A stretch of DNA of 64,000 bases from a bacterium (GCA_024226735.1 JAAELL010000327.1:1-64000); one strand, 5' to 3'; positions 16,677 through 26,551 are shown, counted from the stretch's first letter. Numbers and translations: made by a program. Notes: a model not told the origin generated them from the sequence alone.

Positions 16677-18137
16677 ATGACGCGCATCACCTTCACCAAG
16701 AGTGCCTCCACCCTCCTGCGCAAGTGCGACGCCCTCCTGATCGTAGCGCCGGCGCGCTGCTTCGCAGACGGCGGGTTCCTCGACTGCCTGCCCGAGGACC
16801 TCATGCGCCTCGCCCTGGACCTAGCGTCGGACACCAAGCCGGGCGACGGGGGCGCGGCGGCCGGTACCCTCACCGGGTCCAAGCCGCGCAAGCTGGCGAT
16901 CGGCGTCCTGCCCGACTCGGTCTCCCGCTACAACTCGCCGGCGCGGGCCGAGGCGATCCGCGCCGTGGTCGCCCAGAGCCAGACTGGGACGAAGGGGAAC
17001 GCGTCGATCCTGCTCGTCCTCGACGAGGCCGAGCACTACGTCGCGGCGGCGAACGCGATCGGGCGCTGCCTGCCCATGTTCTGCGCCCGCAGCGGCAAGA
17101 CGCCGGCCGCCACGCTGAGCATCATGGCGATGACGGCTGACGAGAAGCCCCTCGCGGCGAACGCCGTCGTGCAGGAGACGCTCACGAGTACGCGCGAGGC
17201 CGCGCGCCTCGTCGACTCGCCGCCGACGGACATGAACCCGCGCGCACTCCAGGCCGCCGCCTACAAGCTCGTGCGCGACCTCCCGCGCGTCACCAAGGCG
17301 ACGATCGTCGGCGAAGCCTTGATCACGAAGAAGCTCGGTGGTCTGCACGCGGTCGGTCGCACGGCGCGCGAGAAGCCGCGCCTGATCGTGCTCACCTACA
17401 CGCCGGCCAAGCGCTCGAAGAAGCACGTCGCGCTCGTCGGCAAGGGCATCACCTACGACACCGGCGGCCTCTCGCTGAAGTCGACGCCGGGCATGTGCGG
17501 GATGAAGGCCGACATGGGCGGAGCGGCTGCCGTGCTCGGCGCGTTCCGCACGCTGGCCGCCAGCGGCGCTCCGCACAAAGTCTCGGCTCTGCTCTGCGCC
17601 GCGGAGAACGCCATCGGTCCGGCGGCGTTCAAGAACGACGACGTCCTGAAGTTTCACTCGGGCAAGACGGTCGAGATCAACAACACCGACGCGGAGGGGC
17701 GGCTCGTACTCGGCGATGGCGTCAGCTACGCGGCGCGCGTCCTGAAGGCGGACGTCGTGCTCGATGCGGCGACGCTGACCGGCGCCCAGCTGATCGCGAC
17801 CGGCAAGCTGCACGCAGCGGTGATATCGAACGACGCCGAGCTCGAGGAGCTGATGGTCGAGGCAGGCCGCACGACGGGCGACCTCGTCCATCCGCTTCCC
17901 TTCGCGCCGGAGTTCTACAAGAAGGAGTTCTCGAGCGAGGTCGCCGACATGAAGAACTCGGTCGCGGACCGCATGAACGCCCAGTCGAGCTGCGCCGGCC
18001 AGTTCATCTACTGGCACATGGAAGACACCGGTGCGCGCTGGGCGCACGTCGACCTCGCGGGCCCGGCCTTCCCGGGCAAGCGTGCGACGGGGTTCGGGGC
18101 GGCGCTACTCGCCGAGGCCGTGCGCCGCTTGCGGTAG
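16677..18137 (+). CDS. pepA: Leucyl aminopeptidase (M17 family)
   Basis: A 486-residue cytosolic M17 aminopeptidase that removes N-terminal residues from peptides. The two-metal site is intact: VGKGITYDTGGLSLKS with the metal-binding Lys and Asp, and NTDAEGRLVLGD at residues 336-347 with the catalytic Arg. The C-terminal AHVDLAGPAF motif is also present. The start at 16677 is the first ATG after the divergent speA gene. Its last 33 nt overlap the end of the dihydrouridine synthase gene on the other strand. Confidence 0.93.
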   Translation: MTRITFTKSASTLLRKCDALLIVAPARCFADGGFLDCLPEDLMRLALDLASDTKPGDGGAAAGTLTGSKPRKLAIGVLPDSVSRYNSPARAEAIRAVVAQSQTGTKGNASILLVLDEAEHYVAAANAIGRCLPMFCARSGKTPAATLSIMAMTADEKPLAANAVVQETLTSTREAARLVDSPPTDMNPRALQAAAYKLVRDLPRVTKATIVGEALITKKLGGLHAVGRTAREKPRLIVLTYTPAKRSKKHVALVGKGITYDTGGLSLKSTPGMCGMKADMGGAAAVLGAFRTLAASGAPHKVSALLCAAENAIGPAAFKNDDVLKFHSGKTVEINNTDAEGRLVLGDGVSYAARVLKADVVLDAATLTGAQLIATGKLHAAVISNDAELEELMVEAGRTTGDLVHPLPFAPEFYKKEFSSEVADMKNSVADRMNAQSSCAGQFIYWHMEDTGARWAHVDLAGPAFPGKRATGFGAALLAEAVRRLR

Positions 18138-19124
18138 GGGAGTCGTAGACGGAGGCTCGACCTCGCCGCCGGGCCCTCGGCGCGAACCACGGGCCTCGAG
18201 CCGCGCGAGCAGCGCGGCCGGGTCGCGTTCGCGCATCCAGGTGCCGCGGTCCTCCTCGTCGGCCACGAGGCCGCCCGCGGTCCAGTTCTTCAACAGTTGC
18301 TTCACGCGCGCGGTCGCGCCGCGCAAGTCGGCGTGCTTGAGCCGGCGCATCGCGTCCACGTACTCGACCAGGAACGTCGCTGCTTCGGCCGCGCTGACTG
18401 TCCGGCCCGAGAAGATCCAGGGGTCGCCCATCGCCGCGTGCCCGACCATCACGTACGCGCAGCCGGTCTCGGAGCGCATGCGCTCGAGGTCAGCGTGGCT
18501 GGCGACGCCGCCGTTGCCGCAGACCGGGATGCGCGTGCTCGCGACCGCACGCTCGATCCGCGTCCAGTCGACCGCGGCGCAGTAGTTCTCCGCCTTCGTG
18601 CGGCAGTGCACGGTCAGGAGCGCCGCGCCCCCCGCTTCCGCCGCGCGGGCGAGCTCCTCGACGCGCTCCGCGTCGTCGAAGCCGGCGCGGATCTTGGCCG
18701 TCACCGGAACGGCTCCTTCGACCACGCGCACGCACGCAGCGACGATGTCCTCCAGCGCGGCGGGATCGCGCAGCACCGCCGAGCCGGCGCAGCTCTTCAA
18801 GGCGCCCTTTGCGGGACAGCCGAAGTTGAGGTCGACCAGGGGGGCACCGGCCTCGGTCGCGCTCCGGGCGGAGGCGGTGAGGCACGCGATGTCGCCGCCC
18901 ATCAGCTGGACTCCGACCGGCATCGGGAAGCGCCGCGGCCCGAGATGGCGACGGATCTCGCGCGGCGTGCGCGGCGCCGCGACGACCCGTACGAACTCGG
19001 TGAATGCCCCCCCGAGCTGGCGGGGGTCGTTGCGCTCGAGGACCAGATCGCGGAACGCCGGGTCGGTCACACCTTCCATCGGCGCGAGCAGCCACGGACC
19101 GGTGAAGGGGAGGGTGGCGTTCAC
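18105..19124 (-). CDS. tRNA-dihydrouridine synthase
   Basis: A 339-residue FMN enzyme that reduces uridines in tRNA. LLAPMEGVTDPAFRDL is the FMN-binding opening, and the catalytic Cys is C103 in VDLNFGCPAKGALKSCAGSAVL. HCRTKAENY and NGGVASHADLERM complete the barrel. The best start is the GTG at 19124; earlier in-frame codons run into the divergent dehydratase gene. Residues after about 300 are a charged tail that overlaps the aminopeptidase gene on the other strand. Which uridine it modifies cannot be told. Confidence 0.9.
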   Translation of the reverse strand: MNATLPFTGPWLLAPMEGVTDPAFRDLVLERNDPRQLGGAFTEFVRVVAAPRTPREIRRHLGPRRFPMPVGVQLMGGDIACLTASARSATEAGAPLVDLNFGCPAKGALKSCAGSAVLRDPAALEDIVAACVRVVEGAVPVTAKIRAGFDDAERVEELARAAEAGGAALLTVHCRTKAENYCAAVDWTRIERAVASTRIPVCGNGGVASHADLERMRSETGCAYVMVGHAAMGDPWIFSGRTVSAAEAATFLVEYVDAMRRLKHADLRGATARVKQLLKNWTAGGLVADEEDRGTWMRERDPAALLARLEARGSRRGPGGEVEPPSTTPLPQAAHGLGE

Positions 19125-19173
19125 GGGCGAAATTGTAGGACACCTCGCCTCTCGGACGGGGTACAAAGCAGCG

Positions 19174-20169
19174 ATGGCCGCCCGAACGAGAGACTGGAAA
19201 CGCTTCACCCATATCGACATCGAGGCCGCGGCGCGGCGCATCGACGGAGTGCTCGAGAGGACGCCGCTCATGGACATCGAGGCGGATCCGCGCATTCAGC
19301 TGCGGGCCAAGCTCGAGAACCGGCAGAAGACCGGCGCGTTCAAGGCGCGCGGAGCTTGGAACAACATCTCGCAGCTCACGATCGCCGAGTGCGAGAAGGG
19401 CGTGGTCGCGTGCAGCTCGGGCAACCACGGCAGAGCCCTGGCGTGGGCTGCGCGACGCGCCGAGGTCAAGGCGACGATCGTCATGCCCAAGGACGCCTAC
19501 CCGAACAAGATCGCGGCATGCCGCGAGGAAGGGGCGCAGGTCGTGCTCATGCGGACGCGCCAGCTGGCCGAGGACGAGGCCGCGGCGCTCGTCGCCGAGG
19601 GCTGGACGCTCGTGCATCCCTACGATCGCGCCGGGACGATCGAGGGCGCCGGAACGGTCGGGCTCGAGATCGCGGCCGACTGGCCGGAGGTCGAAGTCGT
19701 CGTCGTGCCCGTCGGCGGTGGTGGTTTGCTCGCGGGGTCGTCTCTCGCCCTGCGCCGCGCGCTCGGAGATCGCGTGACGGTCATCGCGGTCGAGCCCGAA
19801 GGAGCGCCGACCATGAAGCTCGCGCTCGAGGCCGGGGAGCCCGTCACCGTCGAGGAGATCACGACCAACGTGCAGGGGCTGTGCCCGCTCGATGCCGGCA
19901 AGCAGAACGTCGAGGTGTGCCGCGAGACGGTCGACGACGTGCTCCTGGTCGACGACGACACGATCTACGCGGCGCAAGCGCGCTTGGTCGACGCCGGCGA
20001 GATCGTCGAGCCCGCCGGCGCGGCCGCATGCGCGGCCGTCTTCGACGGCCGCTTGCCCGCCGAGCTGCTCGCGGGACGCGGCCCGGACAACCCGCTGCGC
20101 GTCTGCGTCGTCGTCTCCGGCGGCAACCCCGATCCGGAGCAGCTGGAGAGCGTCAGGAGCACGGGGTGA
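19174..20169 (+). CDS. PLP-dependent threonine/serine dehydratase family protein
   Basis: A 331-residue fold-type II PLP enzyme. K57 in KTGAFKARGAWNNI forms the Schiff base, SSGNHGRALAWAA holds the substrate carboxylate, and VVVPVGGGGLLAGSSLAL binds the PLP phosphate. It lacks the regulatory ACT domain of IlvA, so it is closer to catabolic threonine or serine dehydratases and serine racemase. The end VVVSGGNPDPEQL carries the usual SGGN motif. The stop overlaps the GTG start of the next gene by 3 nt. Confidence 0.92.
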   Translation: MAARTRDWKRFTHIDIEAAARRIDGVLERTPLMDIEADPRIQLRAKLENRQKTGAFKARGAWNNISQLTIAECEKGVVACSSGNHGRALAWAARRAEVKATIVMPKDAYPNKIAACREEGAQVVLMRTRQLAEDEAAALVAEGWTLVHPYDRAGTIEGAGTVGLEIAADWPEVEVVVVPVGGGGLLAGSSLALRRALGDRVTVIAVEPEGAPTMKLALEAGEPVTVEEITTNVQGLCPLDAGKQNVEVCRETVDDVLLVDDDTIYAAQARLVDAGEIVEPAGAAACAAVFDGRLPAELLAGRGPDNPLRVCVVVSGGNPDPEQLESVRSTG

Positions 20170-22379
20170 GCCGGGCGGCGCTCCCCCTCCGCGGGATCTT
20201 GTCGATAGGGATCCTCGTGCTGGCTGCCGGCTGCGAGAAAGCGCCCGACTCCAGCGCCCCGGAGCCGCGCACCGGCGCTGGACCGGCGCGCGAGGTCGAC
20301 GATCCGACCGTGATCCTGATCGTCGTCGATTCGGCGCGCCGCGATCACCTGACCCCGTACGGCTACGAGCTCGAGACGACTCCGAACATCGGCGGCATCG
20401 CCAGGGATGGGGTCGTGTTCGACGACTGCATCACCCCGTGCACGGGCACGAACGCCGGCCTCGCCTCGTTGCTCACCGGGGAGCTCGCGAGCGACCACGG
20501 GGTCGGTTCGCTCAAGGAGGTCGGCCGGCAGCGGCTCGCGGCGCGGCTCGAGACTCTTCCCGAGCGCTTCGCCGCCCACGGCTTCGCGACCTTCGCGGCG
20601 GTCGCGCTCCCGCAGCTGGGGCCTCTGTCTGGACTCGATCAGGGCTTCGACGAGTACCGAGCTCCGCGCCCGAACGAAGGGCCGCGCGACGCCCGTCAGG
20701 TCTTCTTCGACGCGCGTCCAAAGCTGAGTGAACGGCTCGGCGCGGACGGCGCCGTGTTCGCCATGTTGCACTTCGCCGACGCGCGTGAGCGCGACGCCGC
20801 GCCTGCGCCAGCCGGCACGCGCTTCATCGAACGTCACCTCAGGCCGCACGTCGCCGGCAAGGCCGAGCTCGCGCAGATCCTCGACAAGCTGGAGGACGAT
20901 CCGGACGGTACGGCACGCGAGCTCGCAACCACGCTCGGGCGGGCGCGCGGCTCGGACGCGTACCTCGCGCTCGGCGCGGCGCTCTACGACGGGCGGCTCG
21001 CGTTCGTCGACGAGATCGTCGGTGAGCTCGTGGCGCTGCTCGCGGAGCACGGCCGCCTTGAGGACGCTTGGATCGCGGTCGTGTCGACACGTGGTGCCGT
21101 GCTCACGCCGCCGCGCGCCACCGGCGGCCCCTCTTTCCTTCCCGAGCTGGCGCGCGTTCCGCTCATCGTGCGTGGACCGCGCAGCGTCGCGATGAACGCC
21201 GCGGATCTCGTGCAGTCGCACGACATCATGGCGACGTTGGCTGCGACGTACGAGCTGGGAGCGGCGGGCGCCACCAGCCTCGATCTCGCGGGCGGTGGTG
21301 TGCGTGAGCTCGCGCTCTGCGAGGACGCGAGCTTCGTGCGGCGCGCGTGCTTCGGGCGGGCGTACTTCGTCGAGGACGGTTCCAGCCGTGGCGCGGCGGT
21401 CTTCGAGCGCTCCGGCTCGTTCGTTCCGCGTCCGGCCGACCTCGAGGGAGACGCGGCCGCCGAGGTCGCGCGTCTCCAGGAGGAGCTGGCGGGATGGTCG
21501 CGCCCCTGGGCGCGCTGGTCGTTCACGACGGGCGCGGAGACGGCGGCCAAGGTCCGCTGGCGCGTGCTCGACGGCTACACGCGGTCGGCGGCGGTCGGGG
21601 GGCAGCCCGTCGCCGGCGTGCGCCCCAACGCCCTCTTGGGCGAGGCCACGCTCGCCACCAGCGAGGAGCTGGAGCTGTTCACGAGTCGGCGCGACGCGCC
21701 GGCGCGGCTGACGCTGGAAGCCGAGGGGCTCGACGAGTCGCGCGTCTGGATGGGCGCGCGTCCCTTGAGCGAGCTCATGGTTCCGCGCGTCCCCGCCGGC
21801 GACGAGGCCTGGCCCGCGCAAGCCGAGGACGCACCGGCACCCGCCGTCGACCTGCAGCGGCGCTCGGGCAGCTGGTGGAAGCTGCGCGTCGGCGCTCCCG
21901 ACTCGGGCGTGACGGGCGCGGTCGAGGTCCTGTTCGCCGTGTGCCCGCCTCCGACCAGGCGCGGGGACGAAGTCGAATGGAGCCGCGGCGGGACGGTCAC
22001 CGACGCGTGGGTACCGGGCCGGACCGACGCCGTGCGGCTCTCCGGTCAAGCTCCGTTCGAGGTCGAGCTGCAGGTGAAGCCGAAACAGGACCTCGCGCTC
22101 GCGGTCGCGATCGACGGGCGCGTCGTCGCGGCACACGAGATCCGCATCGGCGAGAGACGCTTCGCGCCCAAGGGCAGGATCGACCTGTACGTGCCGGACT
22201 GGGTAGAGGGGGTGACCGAGTTCCTCGCCGAGCCCGGGGCCGATTCAGGGGCAGAGCCCGGGGCCGATTCAGGGCCGGCGGCAAACGCACTCGTCGTCCG
22301 CCGTGGCGTCCCCGGTGACCAGCGAGCCCCGAGCCCAGCCGAGCTCGAGCTCCTGCGCGAGCTCGCGGGCGACGAGTAG
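20166..22379 (+). CDS. Sulfatase-like lipoprotein of the alkaline phosphatase superfamily
   Basis: A 737-residue lipoprotein starting at a GTG that overlaps the previous stop. The lipobox is LVLAAGC (Cys near residue 22). Residues about 45-400 form a sulfatase-like fold: VILIVVDSARRDHLTPYGYELETTPNIGGIARDGVVFDD gives the metal Asp pair, and CTGTNAGLASLLTGELASDHGV occupies the nucleophile position. This has no C-x-P-S-R formylglycine motif, so it is not a typical sulfatase. A phosphodiesterase or phosphoglycerol transferase-like role is more likely. The C-terminal 300 residues are beta-rich and end with a duplicated EPGADSGA linker. Confidence 0.82.
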   Translation: MSRAALPLRGILSIGILVLAAGCEKAPDSSAPEPRTGAGPAREVDDPTVILIVVDSARRDHLTPYGYELETTPNIGGIARDGVVFDDCITPCTGTNAGLASLLTGELASDHGVGSLKEVGRQRLAARLETLPERFAAHGFATFAAVALPQLGPLSGLDQGFDEYRAPRPNEGPRDARQVFFDARPKLSERLGADGAVFAMLHFADARERDAAPAPAGTRFIERHLRPHVAGKAELAQILDKLEDDPDGTARELATTLGRARGSDAYLALGAALYDGRLAFVDEIVGELVALLAEHGRLEDAWIAVVSTRGAVLTPPRATGGPSFLPELARVPLIVRGPRSVAMNAADLVQSHDIMATLAATYELGAAGATSLDLAGGGVRELALCEDASFVRRACFGRAYFVEDGSSRGAAVFERSGSFVPRPADLEGDAAAEVARLQEELAGWSRPWARWSFTTGAETAAKVRWRVLDGYTRSAAVGGQPVAGVRPNALLGEATLATSEELELFTSRRDAPARLTLEAEGLDESRVWMGARPLSELMVPRVPAGDEAWPAQAEDAPAPAVDLQRRSGSWWKLRVGAPDSGVTGAVEVLFAVCPPPTRRGDEVEWSRGGTVTDAWVPGRTDAVRLSGQAPFEVELQVKPKQDLALAVAIDGRVVAAHEIRIGERRFAPKGRIDLYVPDWVEGVTEFLAEPGADSGAEPGADSGPAANALVVRRGVPGDQRAPSPAELELLRELAGDE
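22230..22276 (+). repeat. 24-bp tandem duplication encoding EPGADSGA
   Basis: Two almost identical copies of GAGCCCGGGGCCGATTCAGG with a GGCA end follow one another (22230-22253 and 22254-22276) inside the lipoprotein gene, near its C-terminus. Confidence 0.85.
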
Positions 22380-22387
22380 GCGAGAGC

Positions 22388-23182
22388 ATGAAGCGCGTCG
22401 TGCTGTGCCGGCCCGAGGGCCCCCGCAACGTCGGGATGATCCTGCGCATTGCACGCAACTTCGGACCGTGCGAGCTCGCGCTCGTCGCGCCCGAGCGCGC
22501 TTCGATCCTGGTCCACCCCGAGTTCGAACAGATGTCCCACGGCGCCGACGAGGCGCGCGCGGCGGTGCTCTGCTTCGACACACTCCAGGAAGCGCTCGCG
22601 GAATGCACGTCGTCGGTTGGGTTCTCGGCGCGTGTGCGCGGGACGCGTGTGCGTGACGATTGGCGCGACATGCGCGGTGAGCTCACCTGCATCGCCGACG
22701 AGGGTGGCGAGCGGCTCGCGCTCGTCTTCGGCAACGAGGTGACGGGACTCACCGCGGACGAGGCTGCGCTCTGCCAGCGGCTGGCGCACGTGCGCACGGC
22801 GAAGGAGCACACCTCGCTCAACCTCGCGGTGTCGACCGCGGTCGTGCTGGCTGATCTCTTCACCGGCCGTGCGGTGCACGACCACGAGCCGGGGGCGAAG
22901 ATGCTGAACGGCGACGGGCGCGAGTTTCTCAAGGCGCGCCTGAAGGAGGTCTTCGCGGGCCGGATCGCGCGCACGCCGGCCGCGGCCAAGGACATCACCG
23001 CCGCGATCGATCGCGTGTTCTCGCGCGCGCCGCTCGAGAACCGCGACGCCCGTGCGTGGCATTTGATGCTGAAGGCGCTGGGTTCGGACATGGAGCCGGG
23101 CGATTTGGGCTTGCGTCCGAGCACGAAAGCCGCGCGCCGCAAGGACGCGTTGCGCAAGCACGGCGTCGATCCCGAGGCCTGA
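22388..23182 (+). CDS. SpoU/TrmH-family RNA 2'-O-methyltransferase (TrmJ-like)
   Basis: A 264-residue SPOUT methyltransferase that should add a 2'-O-methyl group to tRNA or rRNA using SAM. The three SPOUT motifs are seen: RPEGPRNVGMILRIARNFG, then LALVFGNEVTGLTADE, then TSLNLAVSTAVVLADLF. The long C-terminal helical extension (about residues 165-264) resembles TrmJ. The ATG at 22388 lies 8 nt after the previous stop, so it is probably in the same operon as the lipoprotein. Confidence 0.9.
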   Translation: MKRVVLCRPEGPRNVGMILRIARNFGPCELALVAPERASILVHPEFEQMSHGADEARAAVLCFDTLQEALAECTSSVGFSARVRGTRVRDDWRDMRGELTCIADEGGERLALVFGNEVTGLTADEAALCQRLAHVRTAKEHTSLNLAVSTAVVLADLFTGRAVHDHEPGAKMLNGDGREFLKARLKEVFAGRIARTPAAAKDITAAIDRVFSRAPLENRDARAWHLMLKALGSDMEPGDLGLRPSTKAARRKDALRKHGVDPEA

Positions 23183-23406
23183 GACCGTTCGTGATGTTCA
23201 GTCGTCCGTTCGCGCGATCGTGAGCGGCTACCCCATGAGCCGATTGTGCGTCCGGGGCGTCGCGAGTAGGTTGGAGTCGTCGAGCGCCGGGCGCGGAGGT
23301 CTCCAACTCCCGCCGGATTCCTCCCGTTCGATCCCTGCCCCCAGGGGACCGCTTCAACCCCCAGGAGCCTCGTGCTCCACTCAGCTTCTCGAACCAGGAG
23401 AACTCC

Positions 23407-26400
23407 ATGGTGATCCAGCAATCGAGCGCTCGGCGCGCGCTCGGCGCCCTAGCGTTCCTCTCACTTGCGGCGACAGCAGCACTTGCGGACGGACCCGCGA
23501 ACCAGATCGATCTAGCCAATCTCACCGCGGGCGTCGACCCCCTTACTCGCATCAACGGTTTCGATCAGGACCTCGGCGATCGCGGCGTCCCGGTCGCCGC
23601 CGGCGGTGACATCGACGGCGACGGCTTCGAAGACTTCGCCGTCGGCTACTTCCTCTCCGATCCGCTCGGGCGCACCGACGCGGGCGAAGTCGAGCTCATC
23701 TTCGGCAACGGCGCGATCGCGGACAACATCGACCTGACGGTCAACCACCCGCGCGTGCTGCGCATCATCGGCTCGGGCAACCTCAATGCGCGCGAGGGTG
23801 CGGGCAGCGAGATCTGGATGGGCGAGATCACGGGCGACAACCTGTACGACCTGATCATCTGCCGCCAGAACTACTCGATCAACGCCGGCGGCCAGCGCCT
23901 CGGGGCCGGCTCGGTCGCGGTCATCGTCGGAAGCCCGATGCTGAAGACGCTCGCGGCGAGCAACACGACGATCGATCTCGCGAGCCCGCCCGCCGGCGTG
24001 ACGGTGTTCGACATCGTCGGTCCGCACTCGAACTCGCGCCTCGGCATCTGGGCACGCGTCGCCGACGTCGACGGAGACGGCACGGACGACCTGATCGCGC
24101 CGGCCGACCAGGAGACCTCGCACGGCGACACTCACGCCGGCGCCGCGTACGTGATTCGCGGCGGGCCGCACCTCAACCAGAACGCGCAGGTCGACCTCGC
24201 GAACTACGGCTCGACGATTCTTGCGGGCAACATCGCGCGCATCCTTCCGCCGAGCGGCTCGGCGCACTTCCACCTCGGCTCGACCAACCAGGGTGGCGAT
24301 CTCGACGGCAACGGGCGCGCGGAGGTCCTGCTGTCGGCGGCGCTCAACCGCTCGGGCGCGGTCGTCGGCCCGACGGGCAACGGCGGCTCGACCACGCATG
24401 CGACCGGTGGCGCTGACCCCAACGGCTGGGCGTTCATCGTCTGGGACGACAACTTTCCCGCGCCGCCCTGGTCGGCCGGATTCACGATCGACCTGACCAA
24501 CCCGCCCGGCAGCCAGACGATCATCCGCGGCGGAAGCAACAACGACACGTTCGGCGAGGAGCTACTCGGTGGCCTCGACTACGACAACGACGGCAACGCC
24601 GAGTTCTTCGTCGGCGACCTGACCGGCGATGGCACTGGCGGCTCGCGCCCGACGTCCGGCGTCGGCTACGTCTTCTACGACGCGGCCGCGCTCAAGGGCC
24701 TCGACTTCGTCGTCGACAACGCCGCGGGCCAGGGCCTGACCGTCACGACGATCCTGGGCCCCAGCAACGGCGCGATCGGCGCCGACACCGTTGCCCACGG
24801 CGACTACAACGGTGACGGGATCGGCGACCTGCTCTTCGGATCCCCGACCGACAGTCCGTTCGGGCGCAGCGGCGCGGGTTCCGTGCAGCTCATCTACGGC
24901 GGCCAACAGTGGCCCGCGGTCATCGACACTGCGCCGAACGCGTTCCCGCCGGCGACCCAGGTCCTCGTAACCGAGGTCCTCGGCGTCGAGGGTGCGGGCG
25001 GCGGCGGCTCGGGCGACACCTTGTGCTACAGCGCCTCGGCGGGCGACATCGACGGTGACGGTCGTCAGGACCTCGTCGTCAACGAGATGCGCGGCGACGG
25101 CCTCGTCGGCGGCACGACCGACGCCGGCAACCTCGTGATCATCAGCGGGGAGTTCGCCGAGCCGAACCTCGAAGTGCTGGTCATCAGGCTCCCCGGCGGG
25201 GCGCCGGACCTCCTCAACCCGAACGGCGAGAGCGTCGCGGTATCGATCGCGGAAGGGGCGCCGGGCGACCTGATGGTCGGTTCGGAGCGCCTCGTCTACG
25301 ATGCCGGTAGCGGGACGGTGACGGTGCCGCTGACCGACAACGGCGGGGGCAACTACACGGGGACGTTCCCCGGGTTCATGTGCGGCACGTCCGTCTCGTG
25401 GTACATCGCCGCCGACACGGTCGGCGGGCTGACCTTCACCAGCCCGACGGGCGCGCCGGGCGAGTCCTACGCATCGGTCGCGGCCGTGGGCGAGACGAAC
25501 CTCGCCTCGCACGACATGGAGGCCGGCGCCGGCTGGACTTCCGGCATGCCGGGCGACGACGCGACGACGGGCATCTGGGAGCGCGGCGACCCGAACGGGA
25601 CGGACGCGCAGCCGGAGAACGACCACACGCCGAGTCCGGGTACGGACTGCTGGTTCACGGGCCAGGCCGCACCCGGCGCCGGCAACGGCTCGAACGACGT
25701 CGACGGCGGCACGACGACGCTGTTGTCTCCGGTCTTCGATCTTTCGGGGGAGACCAACCCGTCGATCGCGTACTGGCGCTGGTACTCCAACAGCGAGGGG
25801 ACCAACAACGATGACGTCTTCCGCGTCGACATCACCGACGACGGAGGCACGTGGGTGAACGTCGAGACGCTCGGGCCGAACGGACCGGACGTCGTCGGCG
25901 GCTGGATCCGCCACTCGTTCCGCGTCCTCGACGTCCCGGGTATGAGCCTGACGAACCAGGTGCAGATGCGCTTCGTCGCGTCGGACCTCGGGCAGGGCTC
26001 GATCGTCGAAGCGGCGATCGATGACCTCTCGATCGACGAGGTCATCTGCGACACGGGTTTGGGCACGCCGTACTGCGACGTCGTTCCGAACTCGTTGGGC
26101 CTCGAGGGCATGCTCACCGCGTCCGGCAGCAACGCCGCCGCGGACAACGACGTGACGCTCGAGGCGACCGACCTGCCGCCGAACCAGTTCGGCTACTTCC
26201 TCGTGAGTCCGATCCAGGGGTTCATTCAGAACGTCCCGGGTAGCGTCGGCAACCTGTGTCTCGGCAACCCGGTCGGTCGCTACGTCCAGCAGATCCAGAA
26301 CAGCGGACCGGCTGGTGCCTTTAGCGTGCAGATCGATTTGACCAGCACACCGATGACGCCGCCCGTGGCCGTGATGCCGGGCGAGACCTGGAACTTCCAG

Positions 26401-26472
26401 GGCTGGTACCGCGATTTCTTGGTCTTCCAGACCTCGAACTTCACGAACGGGTACTCGATCCTGTTCCAGTAG
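23407..26472 (+). CDS. Giant secreted FG-GAP repeat protein with shared C-terminal domain
   Basis: A 1021-residue exported protein with a strong AGGAG ribosome site and signal peptide ending LAATAALADG. Residues about 35-580 hold several FG-GAP/integrin-type repeats, each with a DxDGDGxxD calcium loop (for example DIDGDGFEDFAVG, DVDGDGTDDLIAP, DYNGDGIGDLLFG, DIDGDGRQDLVVN). A jelly-roll-like domain (about 700-870; GDDATTGIWERGDPNGT, CWFTGQAAPGAG, YWRWYSN) is shared with the metalloprotease at 54127-57180. The final 135 residues (YCDVVPNSLGL ... ETWNFQGWYRD) are the C-terminal domain seen in five proteins here. Probably a secreted adhesin or matrix protein. A terminator follows. Confidence 0.9.
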   Translation: MVIQQSSARRALGALAFLSLAATAALADGPANQIDLANLTAGVDPLTRINGFDQDLGDRGVPVAAGGDIDGDGFEDFAVGYFLSDPLGRTDAGEVELIFGNGAIADNIDLTVNHPRVLRIIGSGNLNAREGAGSEIWMGEITGDNLYDLIICRQNYSINAGGQRLGAGSVAVIVGSPMLKTLAASNTTIDLASPPAGVTVFDIVGPHSNSRLGIWARVADVDGDGTDDLIAPADQETSHGDTHAGAAYVIRGGPHLNQNAQVDLANYGSTILAGNIARILPPSGSAHFHLGSTNQGGDLDGNGRAEVLLSAALNRSGAVVGPTGNGGSTTHATGGADPNGWAFIVWDDNFPAPPWSAGFTIDLTNPPGSQTIIRGGSNNDTFGEELLGGLDYDNDGNAEFFVGDLTGDGTGGSRPTSGVGYVFYDAAALKGLDFVVDNAAGQGLTVTTILGPSNGAIGADTVAHGDYNGDGIGDLLFGSPTDSPFGRSGAGSVQLIYGGQQWPAVIDTAPNAFPPATQVLVTEVLGVEGAGGGGSGDTLCYSASAGDIDGDGRQDLVVNEMRGDGLVGGTTDAGNLVIISGEFAEPNLEVLVIRLPGGAPDLLNPNGESVAVSIAEGAPGDLMVGSERLVYDAGSGTVTVPLTDNGGGNYTGTFPGFMCGTSVSWYIAADTVGGLTFTSPTGAPGESYASVAAVGETNLASHDMEAGAGWTSGMPGDDATTGIWERGDPNGTDAQPENDHTPSPGTDCWFTGQAAPGAGNGSNDVDGGTTTLLSPVFDLSGETNPSIAYWRWYSNSEGTNNDDVFRVDITDDGGTWVNVETLGPNGPDVVGGWIRHSFRVLDVPGMSLTNQVQMRFVASDLGQGSIVEAAIDDLSIDEVICDTGLGTPYCDVVPNSLGLEGMLTASGSNAAADNDVTLEATDLPPNQFGYFLVSPIQGFIQNVPGSVGNLCLGNPVGRYVQQIQNSGPAGAFSVQIDLTSTPMTPPVAVMPGETWNFQGWYRDFLVFQTSNFTNGYSILFQ

Positions 26473-26497
26473 GCCGAATCCGTATCTGAGCCACTGG

Positions 26498-26530
26498 AAG
26501 GCCCGGCACCCGCGAGGGGCCGGGCCTTTC
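26498..26530 (+). terminator. Intrinsic terminator after the FG-GAP gene
   Basis: A perfect 10-bp stem (AAGGCCCGGC with GCCGGGCCTT) with an 11-nt loop runs into TTTC, 26 nt after the stop codon and 20 nt before the next start. Confidence 0.85.
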
Positions 26531-26551
26531 GCCTTGTTATGCTCTCGGGCG

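Noticed and set aside
19965-22136. Open frame of 723 residues on the minus strand
   Set aside because: Antisense of the sulfatase-like lipoprotein; no motif and biased composition.
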